The notes below the pieces were generated by a model. The model did no database searches. It was not told the DNA's origin and saw only the letters and a list, made by a program, of their open reading frames with translations. This document shows positions 25,966 to 33,908 of a stretch of 64,000 nucleotides of DNA, piece by piece (positions within the stretch are counted from its first letter, which is position 1; the number at the start of each line of letters is the position of its first letter). Location of the stretch: positions 2,232,001-2,296,000 of the forward strand of contig NZ_JACVFC010000001.1 of assembly GCF_014529935.1 (NCBI RefSeq). The letters run 5' to 3'. Made by a program: the position numbers and the translations under genes. The DNA comes from Chitinophaga qingshengii (GTDB taxonomy: Bacteria > Bacteroidota > Bacteroidia > Chitinophagales > Chitinophagaceae).

Positions 25966-26148
25966 ATGGATCTAACCCGTGCAAACGCTATGTCCGCTGC
26001 AACCCGCCTGGGTAACGTGGCAACATATGATACTACCCGTATGAATATCCGTCGCATAACAACAATGCCGGATGAGCATATTCCCCGTATCAACCAGTAC
26101 GGAAACGCTTACCGCAAGATAGTGGCAGCGCTTATCCAGGACAAATAA
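25966..26148 (+). CDS. Possible small protein, unknown
   Basis: 60 residues, basic, starting MDLTRANAMSAATRLG and ending AALIQDK; no signal, membrane segment or recognised domain. It lies between the family 2 repeat and the acidic protein gene, which starts 55 bases later on the same strand. A TACATTTA resembling the -7 box ends 4 bases before the ATG, so it could be nearly leaderless. An upstream Met at 25942 is inside the repeat and unlikely. It could be chance. Confidence 0.4.
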   Translation: MDLTRANAMSAATRLGNVATYDTTRMNIRRITTMPDEHIPRINQYGNAYRKIVAALIQDK

Positions 26149-26203
26149 TTTAAATACCTTTCCAATTAAACCATTAAATTACAGTATAAACGAAAAGCCA
26201 TCA

Positions 26204-26776
26204 ATGGAAAACGATATCCTCATTGACTTCCGGTTTGTAGCCAAGGATAAACCCCGCTTCGGCGAATTGTTTCTGATCACAGGGGAAGAACATCCGAAAT
26301 TCCCACCACGCAGCCAGACTTTTATGCAACTGGCGCCGCTGGGCTTTGAACAACTGGACGACTTTTTTGGTATTCTGAATGACGACCTGGAGGCCGGAGA
26401 CGACGTGCTGATCTGGCTTTTCCCCATGCTCAACGGAGAAGAAGTATTTCACAACAGCGGTCCTTTCGACGCTATCCGCCTTTCGTATAGCGCACTGCGT
26501 AATGCACCCGCCAACATCGCCCTGCTGGAAAACTGTTTCAACGCCATCAAAGCTCTCCCCGATGTGGAAATCCGCTTCGACGAGCAAAAAATTACCAGCT
26601 TCGACGCCATTCAGAAAAAGAACGATGAAATAGTGGCCCACTGGCGCGCCAACAACGTGGAACCCGGCTCCGATGAAAGCCTCCTGATCGAAGAAGAAGA
26701 TGAAGACTGGGATGAAGATGAAGATTGGGACGAAAGCGAAGACTGGGAAGATGAAACCGATTCGAAAAAAAATTAA
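26204..26776 (+). CDS. Unknown protein with acidic Trp-Asp-Glu tail
   Basis: 190 residues, cytoplasmic by lack of a signal. Residues 1-160 look globular and unrecognised. The last 30 residues are a low-complexity acidic tail of repeated W-D/E units (DWDEDEDW, DWDESEDW). Such tails occur in chaperone-like or nucleic-acid-mimic proteins, but nothing more specific can be said. The start ATG at 26204 is preceded by an A-rich region. A clear terminator follows. Confidence 0.72.
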   Translation: MENDILIDFRFVAKDKPRFGELFLITGEEHPKFPPRSQTFMQLAPLGFEQLDDFFGILNDDLEAGDDVLIWLFPMLNGEEVFHNSGPFDAIRLSYSALRNAPANIALLENCFNAIKALPDVEIRFDEQKITSFDAIQKKNDEIVAHWRANNVEPGSDESLLIEEEDEDWDEDEDWDESEDWEDETDSKKN

Positions 26777-26789
26777 GACATTGATACAT

Positions 26790-26815
26790 AGCAGGCTTAC
26801 AGCCTGCTTTTTTTA
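26790..26815 (+). terminator. Intrinsic terminator
   Basis: 7-base stem AGCAGGC / GCCTGCT with a 5-base loop followed by seven T residues. It ends the acidic-protein transcript. Confidence 0.88.
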
Positions 26816-26880
26816 TTCATATATTTTCGTACATTAGAGCATTACCTATAACTTACTACCACTACAACACCTGCCAACTG

Positions 26881-27261
26881 ATGATGAACAACAAAGCCAG
26901 CAACAAAGGCCCGGCTACCTTATTGATCGTAGCCTGTTTCATTCTTGTATTGCTCATTTCCGGCATCCCTTCCGCACGCCGGATCAGTAAAAACACCTGC
27001 AAACCGGTAACCGGACAAGTGCTGGAAGTCAGCCAGAGTTCCCCCGGTTACGTGATCCACCTGAAAAATGATCCCCGGATCTATTATATCAAAAAGAACC
27101 TGCTCCCTGCTACCAATATCAACAGCCTGGAACAACAACTCCGGGGCCAGTCGGTACAACTGTTCACCGCCGCTGCCTGGTCGCCCCTGGACCCCTTCTC
27201 CAGCATGAAGGAAATCCGCCGGCTACAGATAGGCGATCACGTTATCTTCTCAGAATTCTGA
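26881..27261 (+). CDS. Unknown small membrane-anchored protein
   Basis: 126 residues. One N-terminal membrane segment (about 12-32, LLIVACFILVLLISG) then a soluble domain with a beta-rich look (VTGQVLEVSQSS, GYVIHLKND). No family recognised. A second Met follows at residue 2. The neighbours are unrelated and it is probably transcribed alone. Confidence 0.68.
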   Translation: MMNNKASNKGPATLLIVACFILVLLISGIPSARRISKNTCKPVTGQVLEVSQSSPGYVIHLKNDPRIYYIKKNLLPATNINSLEQQLRGQSVQLFTAAAWSPLDPFSSMKEIRRLQIGDHVIFSEF

Positions 27262-27341
27262 GATCAACCTGCCATCGCTCCGGAAACAAAATCTCCGATT
27301 GGATAATTTTACCTATCTTACACTTTGTGTACCAATCAATT

Positions 27342-28187
27342 ATGAAGAAATTTTGTTATCTGGCGCTAACGATGTTATTGTTTGCCTGCCATTCGGACAA
27401 ACATAGCAGGTTTGGTAATGAAGATGAAACCACCGGCGCTGCTACTACTACCTCTGCCAAAAAGAAACCTGCCGGCAAAAAAACGGCTGCTTCCACCACC
27501 ACAGCAGTACCTGTTGTCGGAGAAAGGGTATCTCCCGGTACCGTTATCCGCTCCGGTCCCAAAGGCGATATCATTGCCACCCTGGCCGACTATATACCCG
27601 TGCACTGTGCGCCGTTGAAAGATGGCTGGTACCCTGTCAGCGTAGATATTGACATTACCGGTGCCGAATATACGAAACCGCTGTTCCGCAAGGGCCGTAA
27701 ACTCAAAGTCAATGGCGTCGAGGCCGGCGTACTGGAGAAAGATATCCGCCTGCCGGTGGCTACCAACGGCGAAAAAATGTGGGCTAACCTAAGCGGCTAT
27801 ACGGAGAAGAAAAATATCCGCGGCGGTACCGTCATAGAAACGGCATTGATCAACTATCTCCGTCAACATAAAGATCACCGCGAAGAAGATATGCAGGCCT
27901 TTATCCATAATTTTAAACTGGAAGAAGATAAATCCCTGCGCCCTTACACCCTTTATTTTAACTACGAAAGCGGTATCGACGATCCCAGCCCACTGTACCG
28001 GATGGTACTGGTTTGCCAGGGTAAACAACTGATCGGCGTGGTGCATTCCCGTCCGCTGGACCTGGCAGGCACTACTACCCGCAGGCTGCAACGCAACTTT
28101 TCCATCCATTATTTCAATGGCATTGAAAAGAGCCTCCAGGAAGACTTTGCGACTAAATTCAACAAGTTTATCGTTTCCGTGGATTAA
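27342..28187 (+). CDS. Unknown lipoprotein
   Basis: 281 residues. Signal MKKFCYLALTMLLFAC with lipobox LFAC, so lipid attachment at about Cys16, then a Thr/Ala/Lys-rich linker to about residue 55. Residues about 56-130 resemble an SH3-like repeat region (VSPGTVIRSGPKGDIIATL and DGWYPVSV), which would fit binding to peptidoglycan or peptides, but this is only a resemblance. The C-terminal half is unrecognised. A GTG five codons upstream was not chosen because the ATG begins a typical lipoprotein signal. Confidence 0.72.
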   Translation: MKKFCYLALTMLLFACHSDKHSRFGNEDETTGAATTTSAKKKPAGKKTAASTTTAVPVVGERVSPGTVIRSGPKGDIIATLADYIPVHCAPLKDGWYPVSVDIDITGAEYTKPLFRKGRKLKVNGVEAGVLEKDIRLPVATNGEKMWANLSGYTEKKNIRGGTVIETALINYLRQHKDHREEDMQAFIHNFKLEEDKSLRPYTLYFNYESGIDDPSPLYRMVLVCQGKQLIGVVHSRPLDLAGTTTRRLQRNFSIHYFNGIEKSLQEDFATKFNKFIVSVD

Positions 28188-28283
28188 TCAAGGTCATAAC
28201 CTGTGGTTATGGACTATCACTTTTGACCATTTGACTCCGGCAGCAAATGAACAGACCTTTGTGTCTGAAAAAATCAAGCTGCT

Positions 28284-29243
28284 ATGCAATTACAAAAGAC
28301 CGGACATACACGGGAGGCCCTGCATTTACCGAAACTAATTTTTATCGTGGCGGCTGCCGCTACGCTGTTACCCGTTGTTCAACCGCCGGTAGCCCTGTTA
28401 TTGGGACTGGCACTTGCTCAAACCACAGGCAATCCTTTTGCGCACATCACCCCTAAAATAACACACTGGCTGCTGCAACTTTCCGTTATCGGACTGGGCT
28501 TCGGTATGAACGCCCACGCTGCATTACAGGCAGGTAAAACCGGCTTCCTGTTCACCGTCATATCTATTGCAGGAACGTTGCTACTGGGCGTTATCAGCGG
28601 ACGGTTACTGAAAATAGAAAAAGGCACTTCCCACCTCATAGCCTGCGGCACGGCTATCTGCGGCGGCAGCGCTATCGCGGCTATCTCTCCGGTCATCAAA
28701 GCGGGCGAAAAACAAATCTCCGTTGCGCTGGGCATCGTGTTCCTGCTCAATTCCCTGGCACTGTTTGTATTTCCCGCAGTAGGCCACTGGCTGAACCTTT
28801 CCCAGCAGCAGTTCGGCTTATGGAGCGCCATCGCTATACACGATACCAGCTCCGTTGTAGGCGCCGCCAACAAATACGGGGAAACAGCTTTACAGATAGC
28901 CACTACCGTTAAACTCTCCCGCGCGCTCTGGATCATGCCGGTAGCTTTTATCACCACCCTGCTTTTCCGCAACAGCAGCGGCAAAATAAAAATACCCTGG
29001 TTTATTGGTCTCTTTCTGCTTGCGATGATACTCAACACCTGGGTGCCCGCTGTTGCCACCGTAGGACCGTTCCTCGTACACAGCGCTAAAACGGCGCTCT
29101 CCCTCACCCTGTTCCTGGTTGGCGCCGGTCTTACCCGGCAGGCATTCCGTGGGATAGGCTGGCAGCCGCTGTTACAGGGCATTGTATTATGGATATGTAT
29201 TAGCGCGGGCGCCTTATTGGCTATCCTGCAACTGGTGAAGTAA
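28284..29243 (+). CDS. YeiH/UPF0324 family putative membrane exporter
   Basis: Inner-membrane protein of a family predicted to export sulfate or a related anion; the substrate is not firmly known. 319 residues with about 9-10 hydrophobic segments. Family marks are LGLALAQTTGNPF, GLGFGMNAHAAL near 72, CGTAICGGSAIAAISPVI at about 114-131 and AIHDTSSVVGAA near 180. No regulator is adjacent (LysR usually accompanies YeiH). The start ATG at 28284 gives a short polar N-terminus. Confidence 0.87.
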   Translation: MQLQKTGHTREALHLPKLIFIVAAAATLLPVVQPPVALLLGLALAQTTGNPFAHITPKITHWLLQLSVIGLGFGMNAHAALQAGKTGFLFTVISIAGTLLLGVISGRLLKIEKGTSHLIACGTAICGGSAIAAISPVIKAGEKQISVALGIVFLLNSLALFVFPAVGHWLNLSQQQFGLWSAIAIHDTSSVVGAANKYGETALQIATTVKLSRALWIMPVAFITTLLFRNSSGKIKIPWFIGLFLLAMILNTWVPAVATVGPFLVHSAKTALSLTLFLVGAGLTRQAFRGIGWQPLLQGIVLWICISAGALLAILQLVK

Positions 29244-29385
29244 TTATTTTACGGGGGTGATTTTCCCGGATTCGATTTGATAATTTTACGATATATTTGA
29301 TATTCAAGTCACGCAAAAATAACCAACAGACGACCAGCATCTCCCCCGAGAAACTATTCATCATCAACAACCAGTTAAAGTCCTT

Positions 29386-30273
29386 ATGAGTAAGGCGCCA
29401 TCTACCAAATCCAGTACATATGTGGCACTTTTCCGGGCCATGGAAAGTACCAAACCAGCTGAAGAACGGTTATTTCATGATCCGTACGCCGCAGCCTTTT
29501 TATCAAACTACCACCAGACGCTAATCTCCGGCTGTCGTATTCCTTTTTTCAGAAAACTGCTGGCGGCCTATATCCAGATACGATGGCCCGGTACGCATAC
29601 CGCCGCCATCGCCCGTACTAAACTGATCGATGACATGATCCTGCAGGCTGTCCGTGAAGAAGACATCACACAAATCATTATTCTCAGCGCCACCTTCGAC
29701 ACCAGAGCGCATCGGCTCAACTTCGGTAAACCTGTCAGCTTCGTAGAAGTAGATCATCCGGACACCCAGCATTTTAAACAAAGCCGCCTCTGGGAACTGA
29801 TCCCATCACCCGCTGTCCACCTGGATTATGTAAAACTGGATATGAACAAAGAGCAACTCGCCGATGTCATCTCTCCTTATGTGATCAATCAACGCCATCG
29901 TAACAAAACACTCTTTCTCTGGGAAAACCTCAGCACCCACCTGGAAGCAACACAGGCAGAAGCCATGTTCAGCTTCATCCGCAGCTTCCCACCCGGTACG
30001 CAGGTGATTGTAAGCTATCCCGATAAAGCGGTACTCGAAAACCCCGGTCACTACCGCGGTTTCTCCCGTATCAATAATACCCTGCGGCGTGCCGGTGAAA
30101 ACTGGGATTATGGCCTGGACCCCAGGAACATCACGGCGTTTATGCATGAACGTAATATGATTGTTCGTTACGACGGCGGAGCAGATAAATACCGCCAACA
30201 ATATTTTGGCGCGAAAAGCAACAACATGAAAGGTTATGAATACTTCCGCGTAGTAAGAAGCGAACTAAAATAA
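29386..30273 (+). CDS. SAM-dependent methyltransferase, leucine carboxyl methyltransferase-like family
   Basis: Predicted class I methyltransferase of the LCM/TIGR00027 group that includes tailoring enzymes. 295 residues. It has the family N-terminus (AMESTKPAEERLFHDPYAAAFL), ARTKLIDDMI near 80 and the DTRAHRL end of motif I. The preceding glycines of motif I, usually GAGLDTR, are replaced by SATFDTR at about 101-107. FVEVDHPDTQHFK at 125-137 keeps the acidic SAM-ribose position. Substrate unknown. The changed glycine loop may weaken SAM binding. Confidence 0.8.
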   Translation: MSKAPSTKSSTYVALFRAMESTKPAEERLFHDPYAAAFLSNYHQTLISGCRIPFFRKLLAAYIQIRWPGTHTAAIARTKLIDDMILQAVREEDITQIIILSATFDTRAHRLNFGKPVSFVEVDHPDTQHFKQSRLWELIPSPAVHLDYVKLDMNKEQLADVISPYVINQRHRNKTLFLWENLSTHLEATQAEAMFSFIRSFPPGTQVIVSYPDKAVLENPGHYRGFSRINNTLRRAGENWDYGLDPRNITAFMHERNMIVRYDGGADKYRQQYFGAKSNNMKGYEYFRVVRSELK

Positions 30274-30355
30274 CCATGCCGCTCCCGGTAAAATTCCGGT
30301 TATCAATCTTCGGGATTGCTCCGTATCTTCGGATAACCATTTACCAGGACAGACC

Positions 30356-31054
30356 ATGCACATCCACTATTTTCAACATGTTCCCTTTGAAGGACTGGCC
30401 AGCATTGCAGACTGGATAGCCCGCACGGGGCATACCACCAGCCATACCCGCTGGTATGATGATGATCCCGACACCAGCGGTTTGGAAGAAGCTGACCTGC
30501 TCCTCATTGTAGGTGGTACTATGGGCGTGTATGAACAGGACCGTTATCCCTGGATGCAAACGGAACTGGACCTCATCAGGAAGGCTATCGGCCGTGGACA
30601 GAAAATACTGGGTATCTGCCTCGGAGCCCAGCTGCTGGCCTATGCCCTGGGCGCCAATGTATACCCGCATACGCAACCGGAAATAGGCTGGTTTCCCATA
30701 GACATCACTTTCCAGGAACAGGCAGCACCGCTCGAAAACGTGCTGCCACACCGGCTGAACACCTTTCATTTTCATGGCGATACCTTCGACGTACCCCCCG
30801 GCGCTACCCGCTTCGCCGCTTCGGCAGCCTGTAGCAACCAGGCGTACATTTACGGCGACCGTATCATCGGGCTGCAGTTTCATATGGAAATGAACAGCAA
30901 CGCCATACTGGAGATATTACGCTGCAACAGCGGCGCTTTCGCAAACGAAGCGCCCTTCGTGCAAAGCCCGGAAAAAATAGAACAATACCTGTACCTGGCC
31001 AACGAAAACAATCAAACCATGTTCCGGCTGCTGGATTACCTGGCCGGACTATAA
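30356..31054 (+). CDS. Type 1 glutamine amidotransferase-like protein
   Basis: Class I GATase fold of the GMP-synthase-like stand-alone type. 232 residues. Catalytic nucleophile Cys88 in LGICLGAQLLA, with His176 and Glu178 in QFHMEM completing the triad, and IVGGTMGVYE at 51-60. A synthetase domain is absent, so it may hydrolyse gamma-glutamyl compounds or act with an unknown partner. It is 14 bases upstream of the bacillithiol disulfide reductase-like gene, so probably co-transcribed. Confidence 0.85.
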   Translation: MHIHYFQHVPFEGLASIADWIARTGHTTSHTRWYDDDPDTSGLEEADLLLIVGGTMGVYEQDRYPWMQTELDLIRKAIGRGQKILGICLGAQLLAYALGANVYPHTQPEIGWFPIDITFQEQAAPLENVLPHRLNTFHFHGDTFDVPPGATRFAASAACSNQAYIYGDRIIGLQFHMEMNSNAILEILRCNSGAFANEAPFVQSPEKIEQYLYLANENNQTMFRLLDYLAGL

Positions 31055-31068
31055 AAAAACAAGCTATT

Positions 31069-32031
31069 ATGAACGCTGCTTTCGACGTATTGATCATAGG
31101 AGGAGGACCCATCGGAATTGCCTGCGGACTGGCCGCAAAAAGAGCAGGGCTCAGCTATATCATCATTGAAAAAGGTTGCCTCGTCAACTCGCTCTATAAC
31201 TATCCCCTGTACATGACTTTCTTCTCTACTTCAGAAAGACTGGAAGTCGGCGGTATCCCCTTTGTATCCATCAATCCCAAGCCTTCCCGGCCGGAAGCAC
31301 TGGAATACTACCGCCGCGTGACTACCTCTGAAGCGCTCAACATCAACCTGTTTGAGGAGGTAAGAGAGATAGCGCCACATGGACAGGAGTATTTTATCAC
31401 CACTACCAAAACAGCCTATCATGCCCGCCATGTGATCATCGCCACGGGCTTCTATGATATTCCCAACCTGCTGGACGTACCCGGTGAGAGTTTGCCTAAA
31501 GTAACGCATTACTATAAAGATCCGCACTACTACGCTACCCGCAAGGTAGTAGTGGTAGGTGCCCATAACTCTGCCGTAGATGCCGCTTTAGAAACCTACC
31601 GGAAAGGTGCCCAGGTAACCATGGTCATCCGTGAAGGCGAAATCGGTAAAAGAGTTAAATACTGGGTAAAACCGGATATCGAAAACAGAATCAGGGAAGG
31701 ATCTATTAAAGCCTATTTCCATTCTACCATCAAAAGTATCGAGGAACAAACGGTGACAATCAACACACCGGATGGAGAAGTCACTTTTGCCAATGACTTC
31801 GTTATTGCGATGACCGGCTACCAGCCTGATTTTGCGCTATTGAAAAATGCAGGTATCCAACTGTCAGACGATGCTAAAAAACTGCCCGTGTATAATCCGC
31901 TGACCATGGAAACCAATATGCCACATATCTATCTCGCCGGCGTAGTCTGCGGCGGTATGGACACCCATATATGGTTTATTGAGAACTCCCGCGAACACGC
32001 AGATAAAATCATACAATCAATTAAGATTTAG
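31069..32031 (+). CDS. YpdA-like bacillithiol disulfide reductase (flavoprotein)
   Basis: FAD- and NADPH-dependent reductase thought to regenerate bacillithiol from its disulfide. 320 residues. FAD loop VLIIGGGPIGIACG at 7-20, an NADPH loop VVVVGAHNSAVDAA at about 160-173, ATGFYDIP near 125, and the C-terminal block IYLAGVVCGG. It follows the GATase by 14 bases. The TAG stop lies within the first unit of repeat copy C. Bacillithiol synthesis genes are not in the window. Confidence 0.82.
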   Translation: MNAAFDVLIIGGGPIGIACGLAAKRAGLSYIIIEKGCLVNSLYNYPLYMTFFSTSERLEVGGIPFVSINPKPSRPEALEYYRRVTTSEALNINLFEEVREIAPHGQEYFITTTKTAYHARHVIIATGFYDIPNLLDVPGESLPKVTHYYKDPHYYATRKVVVVGAHNSAVDAALETYRKGAQVTMVIREGEIGKRVKYWVKPDIENRIREGSIKAYFHSTIKSIEEQTVTINTPDGEVTFANDFVIAMTGYQPDFALLKNAGIQLSDDAKKLPVYNPLTMETNMPHIYLAGVVCGGMDTHIWFIENSREHADKIIQSIKI

Positions 32032-32183
32032 GGATTTACGGATTTACGGATTTACGGATTTTTGGGATGTATGACCCGAAGATTACCTTTTGACCCATAC
32101 TATTAATGATGATCTCAAAATATGATCTTCGGTTAATACATCCCAAAAATCCGTAAATCCGTAAATCCATAAATCCGTAAATC
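32025..32183. repeat. Family 1 inverted repeat, copy C
   Basis: Left arm 32025-32072 and right arm 32136-32183, each 48 bases, almost perfectly complementary. The arms contain three to four tandem GGATTTAC units plus GGATTTTTGGGATGTAT. The inner segment adds a second pairing, CCGAAGAT with ATCTTCGG, so the two-sided stem is longer still. It spans the whole gap between convergent genes, takes in the stop codon of the reductase and touches the murB stop, and probably acts as a two-way terminator. Confidence 0.85.
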
Positions 32184-33195
32184 AAACAATATTTACCTCC
32201 CGTTCCAGCTCCACTCCAAACTTTTCTGTCACACTATCCACTACCCGCTGGGAAAGCGCATAAATTTCACTGCCTTTAGCATGACCATAGTTGACCAGTA
32301 CCAGTGCCTGTTTGGCATGTACGCCGGCATCCCCTTCCCGGAAGCCTTTCCATCCGCATTGTTCAATTAACCAGCCTGCGGCCAGTTTAAAATGACCATC
32401 GGCCAACGGATAAGCCACTACCTGCGGGAAAGCTGCTTTCAGCGCTTCGTATTTAGCTGCACTCACGGAAGGATTCTTGAAAAAGCTGCCGGCATTGCCG
32501 ATTTTAGCGGGGTCGGGCAACTTGGAAGTGCGGATATTAATTACCGCCTGGCTGATAGCCTGGATAGACAGTTCTTTTACCCCCATGCGCTCCAGTTCTT
32601 CGTTGATAGCGCCATAGCTGGTATTAAAATGTGGTATTTTGTTGAGCCGGTAGGTAACGCTCAGGATAGCAAACTGATGCCGGTATTGTTTTTTGAAGAC
32701 GCTCTCCCGGTATCCGAATGCACAGTCGTTGTTGCTGAAAGTCACTACCCGCCGGTCTTCCAGGTGCAATGCTTCCAGCGAATGGAAACAGTCTTTGATC
32801 TCCACGCCGTAAGCCCCGATGTTCTGCATAGGACTGGCGCCTACGTTACCCGGTATCAGTGACAGATTTTCGAGACCGGCCAGATCGGCGGACAGGCAGT
32901 ATTGTACGAAGCCATGCCAGTTCTCGCCGGCGCCGGCTTTCACATATACGTGATCGTTATCCTCATCTACCACCTTCATGCCTTTGATATTATTTTTGAG
33001 CATGAGTCCATCAAAATCCTGTGTAAACAGGATATTGCTGCCGCCTCCCAGGATCATCCGGGGCACACCCTTTACCTGTGGCTCCTCCAGCAATGCCAGC
33101 AGCGCCTGCTCGCTGTCAAACGGGGCAAAGTAGCGGCTCGTTGCCGGGATACCAAATGTATTGTAGGATTGCAGCAGCACATTTTCTGATACCAT
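32182..33195 (-). CDS. murB: UDP-N-acetylenolpyruvoylglucosamine reductase
   Basis: FAD/NADPH enzyme forming UDP-MurNAc in peptidoglycan synthesis, cytoplasmic. 337 residues. FAD-binding loop LGGGSNILFT at 46-55, SLIPGNVGASPMQNIGAYG at about 110-128, and the active-site serine in GSFFKNP (about 226-232). The presence of the extra YRESVFK loop fits type I MurB, as in E. coli. It stands alone, outside a dcw cluster, and its TGA overlaps repeat copy C. Confidence 0.95.
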   Translation of the reverse strand: MVSENVLLQSYNTFGIPATSRYFAPFDSEQALLALLEEPQVKGVPRMILGGGSNILFTQDFDGLMLKNNIKGMKVVDEDNDHVYVKAGAGENWHGFVQYCLSADLAGLENLSLIPGNVGASPMQNIGAYGVEIKDCFHSLEALHLEDRRVVTFSNNDCAFGYRESVFKKQYRHQFAILSVTYRLNKIPHFNTSYGAINEELERMGVKELSIQAISQAVINIRTSKLPDPAKIGNAGSFFKNPSVSAAKYEALKAAFPQVVAYPLADGHFKLAAGWLIEQCGWKGFREGDAGVHAKQALVLVNYGHAKGSEIYALSQRVVDSVTEKFGVELEREVNIV

Positions 33196-33218
33196 AATAG
33201 CTTAACTTTATATAGAAG

Positions 33219-33226
33219 CAAATATA
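33219..33226 (-). promoter_or_regulatory. Candidate -7 box for murB
   Basis: TATATTTG on the minus strand matches TAnnTTTG and lies 24 bases upstream of the murB ATG. No convincing -33 element is seen at the right distance. Confidence 0.4.
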
Positions 33227-33237
33227 TCAGAAATTGT

Positions 33238-33894
33238 ATGAAAACTGCGATCGTCATCGGTGCAACCGGTCTTACCGGTACACATCTGGTATCTGCCCTC
33301 CTGCAGGACAACTACTTCAGCAAGGTGAAAGTATTGGTACGCCATCCCTGGGCACATCAGCATCCGGGCCTGGAAAGCGTTATTGTTGACTTTGATGACG
33401 AAGAAAGCCTTTCTGCTGCTATTACGGGAGATGTATTTTTCTCCTGCATCGGTACTACCATCAAAAAAGCCGGTACCCAGGAGAATTTCCGGGCAGTGGA
33501 TTACGGTATCACTACCAGATGCGCCGCCATTGCACGCCGTAAGGATATCCCGCAATTCCTCATGATATCTTCCATCGGCGCTAACCCGAAATCTTCCAAC
33601 TTCTACCTGCGTACCAAAGGACAAACGGAAGAGGCAGTGCTGGCCATGGGCTTTGTAGGCACCTATATTTTCCGGCCCTCTTTTCTGATCGGTCAACGCA
33701 AGGAATTCCGTTTCGGCGAATGGCTGGGGAAATATCTTATCCAGTTGTTCTACTTCCTGCTACAGGGCCGCTGGAAAAAGTACAGGGGCATCAAAGCATC
33801 TACCGTAGCGCATGCCATGGTACGGGTAGCCAAACAGTTTGATCCCGGAATGCATATCTTTGAATCAGACGCCATACAAAATTTAGGAATTTAG
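33238..33894 (+). CDS. NAD(P)-binding short-chain-type oxidoreductase, TIP30/HTATIP2-like
   Basis: Atypical short-chain dehydrogenase of the NAD(P)H-binding group. 218 residues. Rossmann loop VIGATGLTGTHL at 6-17, FFSCIGTTIKKAG near 68 and MISSIGANPKSSNFYLRTKG near 105, with Tyr and Lys in the YLRTKG position of the SDR catalytic pair. Substrate unknown. It is 14 bases from the DUF3857 gene, so the two may form an operon. Confidence 0.8.
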   Translation: MKTAIVIGATGLTGTHLVSALLQDNYFSKVKVLVRHPWAHQHPGLESVIVDFDDEESLSAAITGDVFFSCIGTTIKKAGTQENFRAVDYGITTRCAAIARRKDIPQFLMISSIGANPKSSNFYLRTKGQTEEAVLAMGFVGTYIFRPSFLIGQRKEFRFGEWLGKYLIQLFYFLLQGRWKKYRGIKASTVAHAMVRVAKQFDPGMHIFESDAIQNLGI

Positions 33895-33908
33895 ATACCT
33901 TCGTTACC

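Noticed and set aside
32025..32183. CRISPR-like tandem repeats
   Set aside because: The 8- and 16-base units are adjoining or form inverted arms; there are no unique spacers of constant length and no cas genes.
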